NCBI RefSeq assembly: GCF_014650435.1
Contig: NZ_BMUY01000011.1
Coordinates: forward strand, 62,001-126,000
DNA length: 64,000 bases
Source of the DNA: Streptomyces tendae
Lineage (GTDB): Bacteria > Actinomycetota > Actinomycetes > Streptomycetales > Streptomycetaceae
Direction: 5' to 3'
Part shown: piece by piece, positions 8,583 to 17,105 of the stretch
Layout of the letters: every line of letters starts with the position of its first letter
Numbering within the stretch: position 1 is the stretch's first letter
Notes under the pieces: generated by a model
Database searches by the model: none
What the model saw: only the letters and a program-made list of their open reading frames with translations
Told to the model about the DNA's origin: nothing
Made by a program: the position numbers and the translations under genes

Positions 8583-9368
8583 ATGGCGAAGACCGGCGAC
8601 CCCGCACGTGCCGTGACCGCCCCCGCGATCGGCACCCTGGACTTCGCCCTGGACCGGAGCAGTCCGGTGCCGCTCTACTACCAACTGGCCCAGCAGTTGG
8701 AGGCGGCGATAGAACACGGCGCCCTCGCGCCGGGGAACCTGCTGGGCAACGAGGTCGACCTCTCCGTCCGCCTCGGCCTGTCCCGGCCGACGGTCCGGCA
8801 GGCCATCCAGTCCCTGGTCGACAAAGGGCTGCTGGTACGGCGGCGCGGCGTCGGCACCCAGGTGGTGCACAGCCAGGTCAGGCGCCCGCTGGAGCTGAGC
8901 AGCCTCTACGACGACCTGGAGGCGGCCGGCCAGGACCCCGGGACCCGGGTGGTGCGCAACGAGGGCGTCCCGGCCACCGCCGAGGTCGCGGCGGCCCTCG
9001 GCGTCGCGGAGGGCACCGAGGTGGCCGTCCTGGAGCGGCTGCGCCTCACCCACGGGCAGCCGGTGGCGATGCTGTGCAACCACCTCCCGGCCGGCCTGCT
9101 GGAACTCGACGACGCCCGCCTGGAGTCGACCGGTCTCTACCGGATGATGCGCTCCTCGGGCATCACCCTGCACAGCGCCCGGCAGACCGTCGGCGCCCGC
9201 ATCGCCTGCCGCGAGGAGGCCGAGCGGCTCGGCGAGCGGGAGGGCGCCGCGCTGCTCACCATGCGGCGCATCGCGTACGACGACACCGGGCGGCCGGTCG
9301 AGTACGGGACGCACGTGTACCGCGCGTCCCGGTACGCGTTCGACTTCCAGCTGCTGGTCAGGAACTGA
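8583..9368 (+). CDS. GntR family regulator (HutC subfamily), probable regulator of the inositol genes
   Basis: The 261-residue protein has an N-terminal winged helix (LGNEVDLSVRLGLSRPTVRQ, about residues 53-72, plus GLLVRRRGVGTQVV). A C-terminal UTRA ligand-binding domain begins around residue 100. GntR/UTRA proteins usually repress sugar or amino-acid genes and release on binding a phosphorylated or small sugar. ATG 8583 is preceded by GGGAGGTACGTCC. It closes the iol operon, which makes it the best candidate for binding the 15-bp inverted repeat in the iolC/transporter promoter. That link is inferred and no copy of the repeat lies upstream of this gene itself. Confidence 0.88.
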   Translation: MAKTGDPARAVTAPAIGTLDFALDRSSPVPLYYQLAQQLEAAIEHGALAPGNLLGNEVDLSVRLGLSRPTVRQAIQSLVDKGLLVRRRGVGTQVVHSQVRRPLELSSLYDDLEAAGQDPGTRVVRNEGVPATAEVAAALGVAEGTEVAVLERLRLTHGQPVAMLCNHLPAGLLELDDARLESTGLYRMMRSSGITLHSARQTVGARIACREEAERLGEREGAALLTMRRIAYDDTGRPVEYGTHVYRASRYAFDFQLLVRN

Positions 9369-9374
9369 CCGGGC

Positions 9375-10361
9375 TCAGTGGACCGTGTCCAGGCGGGCAC
9401 GCTGGTCCGCGGTCAGCTCCAGCTCCACGGCCGCCAGGTTCTCCTCCAGCTGGGCGACCGACGAGGCCCCGGCCAGCGGCACGATCGGCAGTTCCGCGCC
9501 GATCTGCCAGGCGAGGACGACCTGGTTGACCGTGGCCCCGGTCTCCCGGGCCACCTCGCGGAGCACGGCGAGCCGGGCCGGGGTGCCCGGATGGTCGTAG
9601 TCCGGGGGCAGCGGCTTGTCCTCGCGGACGTAGGCACCGGCCAGCAGCGGCGAGTAGGCGACCAGGGTCAGCTCCGGCTCCGCCCGCAGGTAGCCGAGGA
9701 GTTCGGCGCCGGCATGGCCGAGGCTGCCGTACGGGGAGAACTCGCTCGGCACGTCGAAGCGGGGCCGCAGGTGGCTGTGCTGGTACTGCAGCACCTCGTA
9801 GCCGGGCAGTCCGGCCGCGGCGGCCAGGGCCCGGGCCCGCTCGACGCGCCACATCGCCTGGTTGCTGACGCCGAGCAGTCCGACGGTGCCCTCGGCGACC
9901 AGCGCGCCGAACGCCTCGACGGTCTCGCTCTGCGCCACGGTGAAGTCGTCGATGTGTGCGTACAGCAGGTCGAGCCTGTCCACCCCCAGCCGTCGCCTGC
10001 TGCGGTCTGCCGCCTCGCGGATCACCTTGGCGGACAGGCCCTCGGGGTTGTCGGTGTAGCCGGTGCCGGGCGCCAGCGGACGCGCCCCCAGCTTGGTGGC
10101 GATCACGACCTCGTCGCCGATCCCGCGGCTGCGCCGCCAGCGGCCGAGGAGTTCCTCGCTCTGGCCGCCCTGGCCGCCGTCGGTCCAGAAGGCGTAGTTG
10201 TCGGACGTGTCGATGAAGTTCCCGCCGGCCTCCACATAGCGGTCGAGGACGGCGAACGAGGTCTTCTCGTCGGTCAGCGAGCCGAACAGCATCGCGCCGA
10301 GCGCGAGCACGCTCACCTCGCGGCGGTGCGCGGGGTCGGCGCCTATGGTGCGGTACTTCAC
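9375..10361 (-). CDS. Aldo/keto reductase
   Basis: This is an NADPH-dependent oxidoreductase of about 328 residues with the AKR barrel. The catalytic Asp/Tyr lie in NFIDTSDNYAF, the Lys in VVIATKLG and the His in LDLLYAHIDD. A C-terminal NADP-binding stretch includes VPLAGASSVAQLEENL. Substrate unknown. I prefer GTG at 10359-10361, because GGGGAGG lies at ideal spacing in front of it; the ATG at 10376 is part of that Shine-Dalgarno sequence. The promoter region holds a perfect 16-bp palindrome between -35 and -10 positions. The gene ends 6 bp from the convergent gntR stop. Confidence 0.92.
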   Translation of the reverse strand: MKYRTIGADPAHRREVSVLALGAMLFGSLTDEKTSFAVLDRYVEAGGNFIDTSDNYAFWTDGGQGGQSEELLGRWRRSRGIGDEVVIATKLGARPLAPGTGYTDNPEGLSAKVIREAADRSRRRLGVDRLDLLYAHIDDFTVAQSETVEAFGALVAEGTVGLLGVSNQAMWRVERARALAAAAGLPGYEVLQYQHSHLRPRFDVPSEFSPYGSLGHAGAELLGYLRAEPELTLVAYSPLLAGAYVREDKPLPPDYDHPGTPARLAVLREVARETGATVNQVVLAWQIGAELPIVPLAGASSVAQLEENLAAVELELTADQRARLDTVH

Positions 10362-10414
10362 GGTTTTCCTCCCCATTCGTGCCCGGTCGTCCGGGTACGC
10401 AGGGAGTCTTCATT

Positions 10415-10430
10415 TTGAAGTGCACTTCAA
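10415..10430 (-). promoter_or_regulatory. MerR-type palindromic operator upstream of the aldo/keto reductase
   Basis: TTGAAGTGCACTTCAA is a perfect 16-bp palindrome. On the minus strand it sits directly behind a TTGACT -35 element, and a 19-bp spacer leads to AAGACT. A dyad inside an overlong 19-bp spacer is the known layout of promoters switched by MerR-family activators. No merR gene is in the window, so the cognate regulator would act in trans. It lies 27 bp before the divergent ankyrin gene, which may be affected too. Confidence 0.65.
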
Positions 10431-10457
10431 GTCAAGCGCCGCGTACTCTCGGCTCGC

Positions 10458-10880
10458 GTGAACAGGCGAAAGCACAAGAAACTGTCCCGGCGTCTCGTCG
10501 ACGCAGCGCTCGTCGGTGAGCCGGCGCGGGTGCGGGCCGCGCTGCGGGCCGGAGCGCCCGCCGAGACGGCGGACACGGCCGGGAGCACCCCGCTGTACCT
10601 GGCGTCCGTGAACGGGGACGCCGACATCGTCCGCGTACTGCTCGCGGCCGGCGCCCGGCCGGACACGGAGAGCGGAATCGGCTCGGAGGGCACACCGCTG
10701 TGCGGGGCGGCCTGCTGGGGGCACACCGAGGCCGTCCGCGCGCTCCTCGAGTACGGAGCCGACCCGAACCTGCGCGAGGACCACGGCACCGGCTGGACGC
10801 CGCTGGACTGGGCGTCGAACGGGCCGCACCGGGAGACGGTGGACCTGCTCGTCGCCGCGGGGGCGCGGCCGCGGGACTGA
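10458..10880 (+). CDS. Ankyrin-repeat protein
   Basis: The 140-residue protein consists almost entirely of ankyrin repeats, about three to four units. Examples are GSTPLYLASVNGDADIVRVLLAAGARPD and GTPLCGAACWGHTEAVRALLEYGADPN. No signal peptide or catalytic domain is seen, so it is probably a small cytoplasmic protein-binding module of unknown partner. The GTG at 10458 begins MNRRKHKKLSRRLVDAAL, a basic first helix. It is divergent from the aldo/keto reductase across a 96-bp region containing a palindrome. A strong terminator and a tRNA gene on the other strand follow. Confidence 0.82.
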   Translation: MNRRKHKKLSRRLVDAALVGEPARVRAALRAGAPAETADTAGSTPLYLASVNGDADIVRVLLAAGARPDTESGIGSEGTPLCGAACWGHTEAVRALLEYGADPNLREDHGTGWTPLDWASNGPHRETVDLLVAAGARPRD

Positions 10881-10898
10881 CCACCGGGAGGAGACGAC

Positions 10899-10942
10899 GA
10901 AGAAGGGCCTTCACGGACTCGCGTCCGTGAAGGCCCTTCTTC
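10899..10942 (-). terminator. 20-bp-stem hairpin downstream of tRNA-Pro
   Basis: GAAGAAGGGCCTTCACGGAC (10899-10918) pairs perfectly with 10923-10942 across a TCGC loop. It starts 6 nt past the 3' end of the tRNA gene and probably also terminates the ankyrin gene coming from the other side. No long U-tract is needed in streptomycetes. Confidence 0.85.
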
Positions 10943-10948
10943 ACACCG

Positions 10949-11022
<74 letters not shown>

Positions 11023-11121
11023 GTGTCGTCACGCGCGGTGAACCGCGCGATCACGCGACAGCACTTTACCCCACGGACGGGGCCGCGCCTAAGCGGGCAC
11101 GGGAGAGGGACAATCGGTCCC

Positions 11122-11661
11122 ATGGACAGCCCTGCCGACAGCCCCGTGGACAGCACCGCCCCCGACCGCCCGGAGGAGGGGCGGGACCGTGACGACGAGG
11201 GCCGGGCACGCAACGCCCGGCCGCGGGACGGGCTCGGACGCCCGCTGCCGTACGGCGCGGACGGCGTGCCGCGCCAGCCCGAGGGCGTCGTACGGGCTCC
11301 CGAGGCGACCGTCGCCGAGGCGCAGCGGCTGCTGGACGACGGCAAGCCGTTCCACGCGCACGAGGTCTTCGAGGACGCCTGGAAGTCGGGGCCCGAGGAG
11401 GAGCGGGAGCTGTGGCGGGGCATGGCCCAGCTGGCCGTCGGGCTCACGCACTCGGCGCGCGGCAACGCCACCGGCGGGGCGAGGCTGCTGCGGCGCGGGG
11501 CGGGTGCCGTCACGGCGTGGGCGGCGTCGGAGGCCGGGCGGGAGCGGCCGTACGGGATGGATCTGGGCGCGGTCGCCGGGTGGGCCGGAAAGCTGGCCGG
11601 CGAGGTGGAGGGCGGCGCTCCCGTGGACGCGGCGGCGCGGGCGCCCCGGCTGCGGGGCTGA
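11122..11661 (+). CDS. DUF309 domain protein
   Basis: The 179-residue protein has a polar, acidic N-terminal third and a helical DUF309 domain (about residues 70-160). The domain motif FHAHEVFEDAWKSGPEEERELWRGMAQLAVG is split over two helices; its conserved His and Glu are typical of the family. The function of DUF309 is not established. ATG 11122 was chosen because it starts a clean N-terminus after GGGAGAGGGA; an upstream start would run into the tRNA promoter region. It is followed 57 bp later by cobF, with no clear operon link. Confidence 0.85.
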   Translation: MDSPADSPVDSTAPDRPEEGRDRDDEGRARNARPRDGLGRPLPYGADGVPRQPEGVVRAPEATVAEAQRLLDDGKPFHAHEVFEDAWKSGPEEERELWRGMAQLAVGLTHSARGNATGGARLLRRGAGAVTAWAASEAGRERPYGMDLGAVAGWAGKLAGEVEGGAPVDAAARAPRLRG

Positions 11662-11718
11662 ATCCCGCCGGGGCGGCCCGGTCGGGGCGCGGTCGGTGGC
11701 GTACGGCAGACTCGTGGT

Positions 11719-12492
11719 GTGCGGACCATTCATGTGATCGGTATTGGCGCGGGCGACCCGGAGCAGCTGACGCTCCAGGCGGTCAGGGCGCTGCGCGGCA
11801 CGGACGTGTTCTTCGTCCTGGACAAGGGCGAGGCCAAGGCCGACCTGGTGCGGCTGCGCCGGGACATGCTGGAGGCGCACGTACCGGCGGGGACGTACCG
11901 GGTCGTCGAGGCGCGCGACCCCGAGCGGGACCGGAGCGCGGGCGGCGCCGCCTACTCCCCCGCCGTCGGGGACTGGCGCAGTGCCCGCGCGGGCATCTAC
12001 GAGCGCCTGATCGCCGAGGAGCTGGGCGAGGACGAGACCGGCGCGTTCCTGGTCTGGGGCGACCCCGCGCTGTACGACAGCACGCTGGGCATCCTGGAGG
12101 AGATCCTGGAGCGCGGCGCGGTGGCGTTCGAGTACGACGTGGTGCCCGGCATCAGCAGCGTCTCCTCACTGGTCGCCCGGCACCGGACGGGGCTGAACCG
12201 GGTGGCGCGTCCGGTGCAGATCACCACGGGGCGGCGGCTGGCCGAGGGCTTCCCCGAGGACACGGACGACGTCGTCGTGATGCTGGACGCCCACCAGACC
12301 TTCCGGCGGTACGCGGACCAGGACATCGACATCTACTGGGGTGCCTACTTGGGCACCCCGGACGAGATCCTCGACTCCGGTCCGATCGCCGAGGCCGCGC
12401 CCCGCATCGAGCGGCTGCGTGCCGAGGCGCGGGAGCGCAAGGGCTGGATCATGGACACCTACCTGCTGCGGCGCAACCCCGGCGACCGCTGA
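11719..12492 (+). CDS. cobF: Precorrin-6A synthase (deacetylating)
   Basis: This is a SAM-dependent methyltransferase of the tetrapyrrole methylase family, 257 residues. It opens MRTIHVIGIGAGDPEQLTLQAVRAL, the glycine-rich family signature, and contains the second signature LVWGDPALYDSTLGILEEI. CobF methylates C-1 of precorrin-5 and releases acetate in the aerobic cobalamin route. The GTG start at 11719 gives a full-length CobF. The gene stands alone here, away from other cob genes, which is common in Streptomyces. The C-terminal LRRNPGDR ending is complete. Confidence 0.93.
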   Translation: MRTIHVIGIGAGDPEQLTLQAVRALRGTDVFFVLDKGEAKADLVRLRRDMLEAHVPAGTYRVVEARDPERDRSAGGAAYSPAVGDWRSARAGIYERLIAEELGEDETGAFLVWGDPALYDSTLGILEEILERGAVAFEYDVVPGISSVSSLVARHRTGLNRVARPVQITTGRRLAEGFPEDTDDVVVMLDAHQTFRRYADQDIDIYWGAYLGTPDEILDSGPIAEAAPRIERLRAEARERKGWIMDTYLLRRNPGDR

Positions 12493-12580
12493 CCGGACCG
12501 GGCCCTGACCGGGCCCCCGGGCACACCCGGGCGGACCGCTCCCGCATGCGTGGCCGGTGCACCGGTGTGATCGTGACCGT

Positions 12581-14701
12581 GTGACAGTCGCCGAGGAAGC
12601 ACCGCGGACCGCAGCCGCTCAGCCGCCCGTGCTGGACCGGCGGCGGCGCAACGTCGTCTTCGTCACGATCATGCTCGGCATGCTGCTCGCGGCCCTGGAC
12701 CAGACGATCGTCGGCACCGCGCTGCCCACCATCGTGTCGGACCTGGGCGGCGCCGCGCACATGTCGTGGGTGGTGACCTCGTACCTGCTCGCGGAGACCG
12801 TGGCGACGGTGCTGGTCGGCAAGTTCGGAGACCTGTTCGGCCGCAAGGTGGTCTTCCAGGTGTCCGCGGTCGTGTTCATCACCGGCTCGTTCCTGTGCGG
12901 GCTGGCGACCAACATGCCGCTGCTGATCCTCTGGCGGGCGGTGCAGGGCATCGGCGCGGGCGGCCTGATGGTGACGGCGATGGCGCTGATCGCGGACGTC
13001 ATCCCGCTGCGGGAGCGGGGCAAGTACCAGGGCGCGATCGGCGCGGTGTTCGGGGTCGCCACGGTCATCGGGCCGCTGCTGGGCGGCCTGTTCACCGACC
13101 ACCTGTCCTGGCGCTGGGCGTTCTACGTCAACGTGCCCATCGCGATCGTCGTCGTCTTCGCCGCCGCGCGCACCATCCCGGTGGTCAAGTCGGCCGCCCG
13201 TCCCGTCATCGACTACCTGGGCATCGCGCTGGTCGCGGTCGGCGCCAGCGCGCTGATCCTGGCGACGAGCTGGGGCGGCAACGAGTACGCGTGGGGCTCG
13301 GCCGTGATCATCGGCCTGTTCGCGGGCGGGCTGATCGCGCTGGGACTGTTCTGCTGGGTGGAGACCCGGGCGGCCGAACCGATGCTGCCGATGCGGCTGT
13401 TCTCCAACCCGGTGTTCACGGTCTGCTCGATCCTCAGCTTCATCGTCGGCTTCGCCATGCTGGGCGCGCTGACGTATCTGCCGACGTATCTGCAGTACGT
13501 CGACGGGGACTCGGCCACGGTCTCCGGGGTACGGACGCTGCCGATGGTGGCGGGTCTGCTGATCGCCTCGGTGTTCAGCGGCAACGTGGTCAGCAAGACG
13601 GGGCGCTACCGGCTGTTCCCCATCGTGGGCACCCTGGTGATGGGCGTCGGCCTGTATCTGATGTCGCTGATGGGTGCGGGCACGGGCGCTGGGCTGGAGT
13701 CGCTGTACATGTTCGTGCTGGGCACCGGCATCGGCCTGTCCATGCAGGTGCTGACCATCGCCGTGCAGAACACGGTCGAGTACTCCGACCTCGGCACCGC
13801 CACCTCCGGCGTCACCTTCTTCCGCACGCTGGGCAGTTCCTTCGGCACCGCCGTGTTCGGCACGATCTACGCCAACTCGCTCGGTCCCAACCTGCGCGAC
13901 GGAGTCGCGGCGGCGGCCCGCACCGGTGCCGCGGACCCGTCGGTGATCGCGAGGGCGTCGACCAGTCCGGAGGGTGTGCACCGGCTGCCGCCCCCGGCGT
14001 CGGCGCCGGTCATCGGCGCGTACGCGGACACCATCCAGACCGTGTTCCTGTGGACGGTGCCGGTCGCGGTCCTGGGCTTCGTGGTCGCCCTGTTCCTCAA
14101 GCAGGTCCAGCTGCGCGACAGCGCCCGCGCGGGGTCCACGGACATGGGCGAGGGCTTCGCCTCACCGCACGACGCCAGCAGCAGGCGGACGCTTGAGGCT
14201 TCCGTCGGGAAGATCATCGGCGGTACGGAGCTGGACACCGCGCGTCGGATCATCGCGGACAGCGACACCCGGCTGGACGTCGCCGGTGCCTGGGCCGTGA
14301 TGCAGGTGGACCTGTTCACGCGGCTGGTCGGACACGCCAGCCTCGGGCTGATCGCCGCCCGCCGCCGGCTGCCGCCGGAGGTGCTGCTGCCGGTCTTCGA
14401 CCGGATGGTGGAGGAGGGGTTCCTGACCCGCCACGGCTCCCTGCTGTCCCACACCGACGCGGGCGCCCGTGAGGCCCTGGTGATCGGCCGGGCATGGGCG
14501 GCATGGCTGGAGGACCGGGTGGAGCGGGACATCGGCCGCCCCACGGACACGGAGCTGCGCGCGGCCGTCGACGCCATCGCCAAGCGCCTGCTGGTGGAGG
14601 ACCTCAGCAACGGGCTCCCCCAGCGGATCAGGCAAGGAGCAACTGCAGACCGCCCACAACCGTCGCCGCGATCACCAGACGCTCGAACAGGCGTTGGTTG
14701 A
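12581..14701 (+). CDS. DHA2-type MFS drug exporter with C-terminal MarR-like domain
   Basis: The 706-residue protein begins with a 14-helix MFS transporter (about residues 25-520). It shows DHA2 landmarks such as [30 protein letters not shown] and [22 protein letters not shown]-like segments. It should export toxic organic compounds by proton antiport. A cytoplasmic tail of about 170 residues follows. In this tail [15 protein letters not shown] and [21 protein letters not shown] resemble a MarR/winged-helix fold. The tail has been seen in other actinobacterial exporters, but its role is not established. GTG 12581 gives [10 protein letters not shown]. The last 74 bp overlap the convergent TauE/SafE gene. 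Confidence 0.9.
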   Translation: MTVAEEAPRTAAAQPPVLDRRRRNVVFVTIMLGMLLAALDQTIVGTALPTIVSDLGGAAHMSWVVTSYLLAETVATVLVGKFGDLFGRKVVFQVSAVVFITGSFLCGLATNMPLLILWRAVQGIGAGGLMVTAMALIADVIPLRERGKYQGAIGAVFGVATVIGPLLGGLFTDHLSWRWAFYVNVPIAIVVVFAAARTIPVVKSAARPVIDYLGIALVAVGASALILATSWGGNEYAWGSAVIIGLFAGGLIALGLFCWVETRAAEPMLPMRLFSNPVFTVCSILSFIVGFAMLGALTYLPTYLQYVDGDSATVSGVRTLPMVAGLLIASVFSGNVVSKTGRYRLFPIVGTLVMGVGLYLMSLMGAGTGAGLESLYMFVLGTGIGLSMQVLTIAVQNTVEYSDLGTATSGVTFFRTLGSSFGTAVFGTIYANSLGPNLRDGVAAAARTGAADPSVIARASTSPEGVHRLPPPASAPVIGAYADTIQTVFLWTVPVAVLGFVVALFLKQVQLRDSARAGSTDMGEGFASPHDASSRRTLEASVGKIIGGTELDTARRIIADSDTRLDVAGAWAVMQVDLFTRLVGHASLGLIAARRRLPPEVLLPVFDRMVEEGFLTRHGSLLSHTDAGAREALVIGRAWAAWLEDRVERDIGRPTDTELRAAVDAIAKRLLVEDLSNGLPQRIRQGATADRPQPSPRSPDARTGVG

Positions 14702-15401
14702 TCCGGTTCACGGCCCACTTGCCGAGGAACGCGCCGGGCACCACGAAGACGACCAGCACCGCGTCGAGCAGCAGCGAGTGGCCGTCGATCAGACCGAGCC
14801 CCGCGCTGAAGGGCAGCTTGGAGACGTTGACGATCAGGAAGAAGAACGCCGAGGTGCCCAGGAAGCCGAGCTTTCGGAACCCCGCGGAGAGCAGGTACAT
14901 CGACATCACTGGGCCGCCCGCGTTGGCGACCATCGTGGTGAACCCGCCCAGGACGCCGTACGAGCGGGCCTTCACCCGGCCGGTGCGCGAGGTGACCTCG
15001 TCCGGCTGTTCGGCGGCGTCGGCCCGCCGCCGGCGCCACACCGTCACCCCGGCCATGAACAGCAGGATCACACCGATCGAGGTGCGTACGACCGCGTCGT
15101 CGGCCCACACCAGGAACAGGGTGCCGACGACCACGCCCACGCCGACCGCCGGGAACAGCCGCCACAGGGTGGGCCAGTGCGCGTGGCGCCGGTAGGTGAG
15201 GACGGCCAGGACGTCACCGGCGATCAGGATCGGCAGCAGGATGCCGGTGGAGGCGCGGGCGGGCAGGACCGCCGCGAAGATCGCGAGGCTGACCGTGTTG
15301 GCCCCGCTCACCGCCGTTTTGGAGAAGCCGACGAGCAGGACCGCGAAGGCGAGGGCGGCGAATTCCCAGCCGGTGAGGTGCCAGAGCGTCATGGTGTCCA
15401 T
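14628..15401 (-). CDS. TauE/SafE family membrane permease
   Basis: This is a 257-residue membrane protein with about eight hydrophobic helices and the duplicated TauE/SafE motifs ([20 protein letters not shown] near the start and [21 protein letters not shown] in the second half). The family exports or imports sulfite, sulfoacetate or other anions. The substrate cannot be told from sequence. ATG 15401 is chosen; a GTG about eight codons upstream is possible and neither has a strong ribosome site. The gene converges on the MFS exporter and overlaps it by 74 bp. Confidence 0.88.
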   Translation of the reverse strand: MDTMTLWHLTGWEFAALAFAVLLVGFSKTAVSGANTVSLAIFAAVLPARASTGILLPILIAGDVLAVLTYRRHAHWPTLWRLFPAVGVGVVVGTLFLVWADDAVVRTSIGVILLFMAGVTVWRRRRADAAEQPDEVTSRTGRVKARSYGVLGGFTTMVANAGGPVMSMYLLSAGFRKLGFLGTSAFFFLIVNVSKLPFSAGLGLIDGHSLLLDAVLVVFVVPGAFLGKWAVNRINQRLFERLVIAATVVGGLQLLLA

Positions 15402-15463
15402 TGCGGGGACCGATGCTATGCGCACCCCACCGGTGTCGTAAGCACCGTCTCGCCCATTGATCC

Positions 15464-16987
15464 TTAGCGGTCGGCGTACCGCACGCGCAGCTCCCGCTTC
15501 AGCACCTTCATGCTCGGCCCGAGCGGCAGCTCGTCCGCGAACTCCACCCGGCGCGGGTACTTGTGCCGCCCGAGGTGCTGCTTGGACCACTCGGTGACCG
15601 CGGCGGCGTCCGGCACCGCGTCGGGCGTCGTGCCGGGGGCACGCACGACCACCGCGCAGACCTCCTCGCCGTGGAGTTCGTCGGGGAGCCCGATGACGGC
15701 GACCTGGGCGATGCCGGGGTGGCGCATCAGCACCTCCTCGACCTCGCGCGGGTAGACGTTGTAGCCGCCGCGGATGATGACGTCCTTCTTCCGGTCGACG
15801 ATCCTCAGGAATCCTTCCTCGTCCTTGGTGCCCAGGTCCCCGGTGCGGAACCACCCGTCGACGAGCGCCTCCGCGGTGGCCTCGGGGCGGCCGAGGTAAC
15901 CGGAGAAGACGTTGTGGCCGCGGACGACGACCTCGCCCAGTTCCCCGGGCGGCAGCAGTTCCACGGCGTCCTCGACCTCGGCGCGGGCGATCTCCACGTC
16001 GACGCCCCAGAGCGGGTGGCCGATGGTGCCGGGCCTGGCACCGAAAACCGGCTGGTTCACGGCCGCCGCCGGAGAGGTCTCCGACAGCCCGTACCCCTCG
16101 TAGATCTTCGCCCCGAAGGCCCGCTCGAACCGTTCGAGCACGGCCACCGGCAGCGAGGCGCCGCCGGAGACGCACACCCGCAGCTCCGGCAGGGCCTCGG
16201 CCCCGGCCGCCGCGGCGGCGAGGGCGACGAACATGGTCGGCACCCCGTGGAAGGTGTTGACGCCCTCCTTCACCATCAGCTCGATGGCGCGCGCCGCGTC
16301 GAAGCGCGGCAGCAGGACGAGGGTCGCGCCCGCCCGCCAGGTGGAGTTGAGGGAGACGGTCTGGCCGAAGGCGTGGAAAAGCGGCAGCGCGCCGAGCGCC
16401 ACGTCGTCGGGCCGGATGTCGTTGGCGTCGAAGGCGTTGACCGTCGCGTTCATCACCAGGTTGAAGTGGCTGAGCACGGCGCCCTTGGGGACGCCGGTCG
16501 TGCCGCTGGTGTAGAAGACGACGGCGGGATCGTCGGCGTCGCGGGTGACGTAGGTGGGCAGCGGCTCGGCGTCCGCTGCGAGCCTGTCGAAGTCCTCGCC
16601 GAGCGTGATCATCCGTACGCCGGTCTCCCGCGCGGCGGCGGCGCCGGTCTCAGCCTGCGCCGGGTGGCACAGCAGCAGGGTGGCCCCGCTGTCGCGCAGC
16701 ACGTGCTCGACCTCGGCCGCGGACAGCAGCAGGTGCACCGGTACCACGACGGCGCCGGCCGCGGCGACGGCGTAGTAGGCGATCGGGAAGTCGGCGGTGT
16801 TCGGTGCCATCAGCGCGACCCGGTCCCCGGGCCGGACGTCCAGGCCGACGAGCGCACCGGCCTGGGCGCGGGCCCGCCGCCACACTTCGGCGAAGGTCAG
16901 CCGCAGGTCGCCCTCGACGAGCGCCTCCTTGTCGGGACGGCGCCGGGCGTTCTCGGCGAGGACGGCGGCGACGGAGAGGGTTGCCAT
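15464..16987 (-). CDS. Long-chain fatty-acid--CoA ligase (AMP-forming)
   Basis: The 507-residue adenylate-forming enzyme carries the P-loop-like TSGTTGVPKGAVLSH motif (about residues 160-175). It also has YEGYGLSETSPAAAVN and the hinge motif VDGWFRTGDLGTKDEEGFLRIVDRKKDVIIRGGYNV, followed by a C-terminal domain with a catalytic-lysine segment near PSMKVLKREL. It activates a carboxylic acid, probably a fatty acid, to its CoA thioester. A thiolase gene lies 118 bp upstream on the same strand, which suggests a joint role in acyl-CoA breakdown. Exact chain-length preference is unknown. Confidence 0.9.
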   Translation of the reverse strand: MATLSVAAVLAENARRRPDKEALVEGDLRLTFAEVWRRARAQAGALVGLDVRPGDRVALMAPNTADFPIAYYAVAAAGAVVVPVHLLLSAAEVEHVLRDSGATLLLCHPAQAETGAAAARETGVRMITLGEDFDRLAADAEPLPTYVTRDADDPAVVFYTSGTTGVPKGAVLSHFNLVMNATVNAFDANDIRPDDVALGALPLFHAFGQTVSLNSTWRAGATLVLLPRFDAARAIELMVKEGVNTFHGVPTMFVALAAAAAGAEALPELRVCVSGGASLPVAVLERFERAFGAKIYEGYGLSETSPAAAVNQPVFGARPGTIGHPLWGVDVEIARAEVEDAVELLPPGELGEVVVRGHNVFSGYLGRPEATAEALVDGWFRTGDLGTKDEEGFLRIVDRKKDVIIRGGYNVYPREVEEVLMRHPGIAQVAVIGLPDELHGEEVCAVVVRAPGTTPDAVPDAAAVTEWSKQHLGRHKYPRRVEFADELPLGPSMKVLKRELRVRYADR

Positions 16988-17105
16988 GGGGTGTTGCTCC
17001 GTTTCCTTGCTTTCTTTGCTGCGGCTCTGCAGAGGGGGCGGCTCTGGGGGCTGGGGCCCTTCGGCTGGGGCTCCGCACCTGGAGGGCTCCTCAGCCGGGT
17101 GGGAC

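Noticed and set aside
12493-12580. GGGCCC-rich hairpins after cobF
   Set aside because: Two short imperfect stems in a C/G-rich stretch. Not clearly above background, so not called as a terminator.
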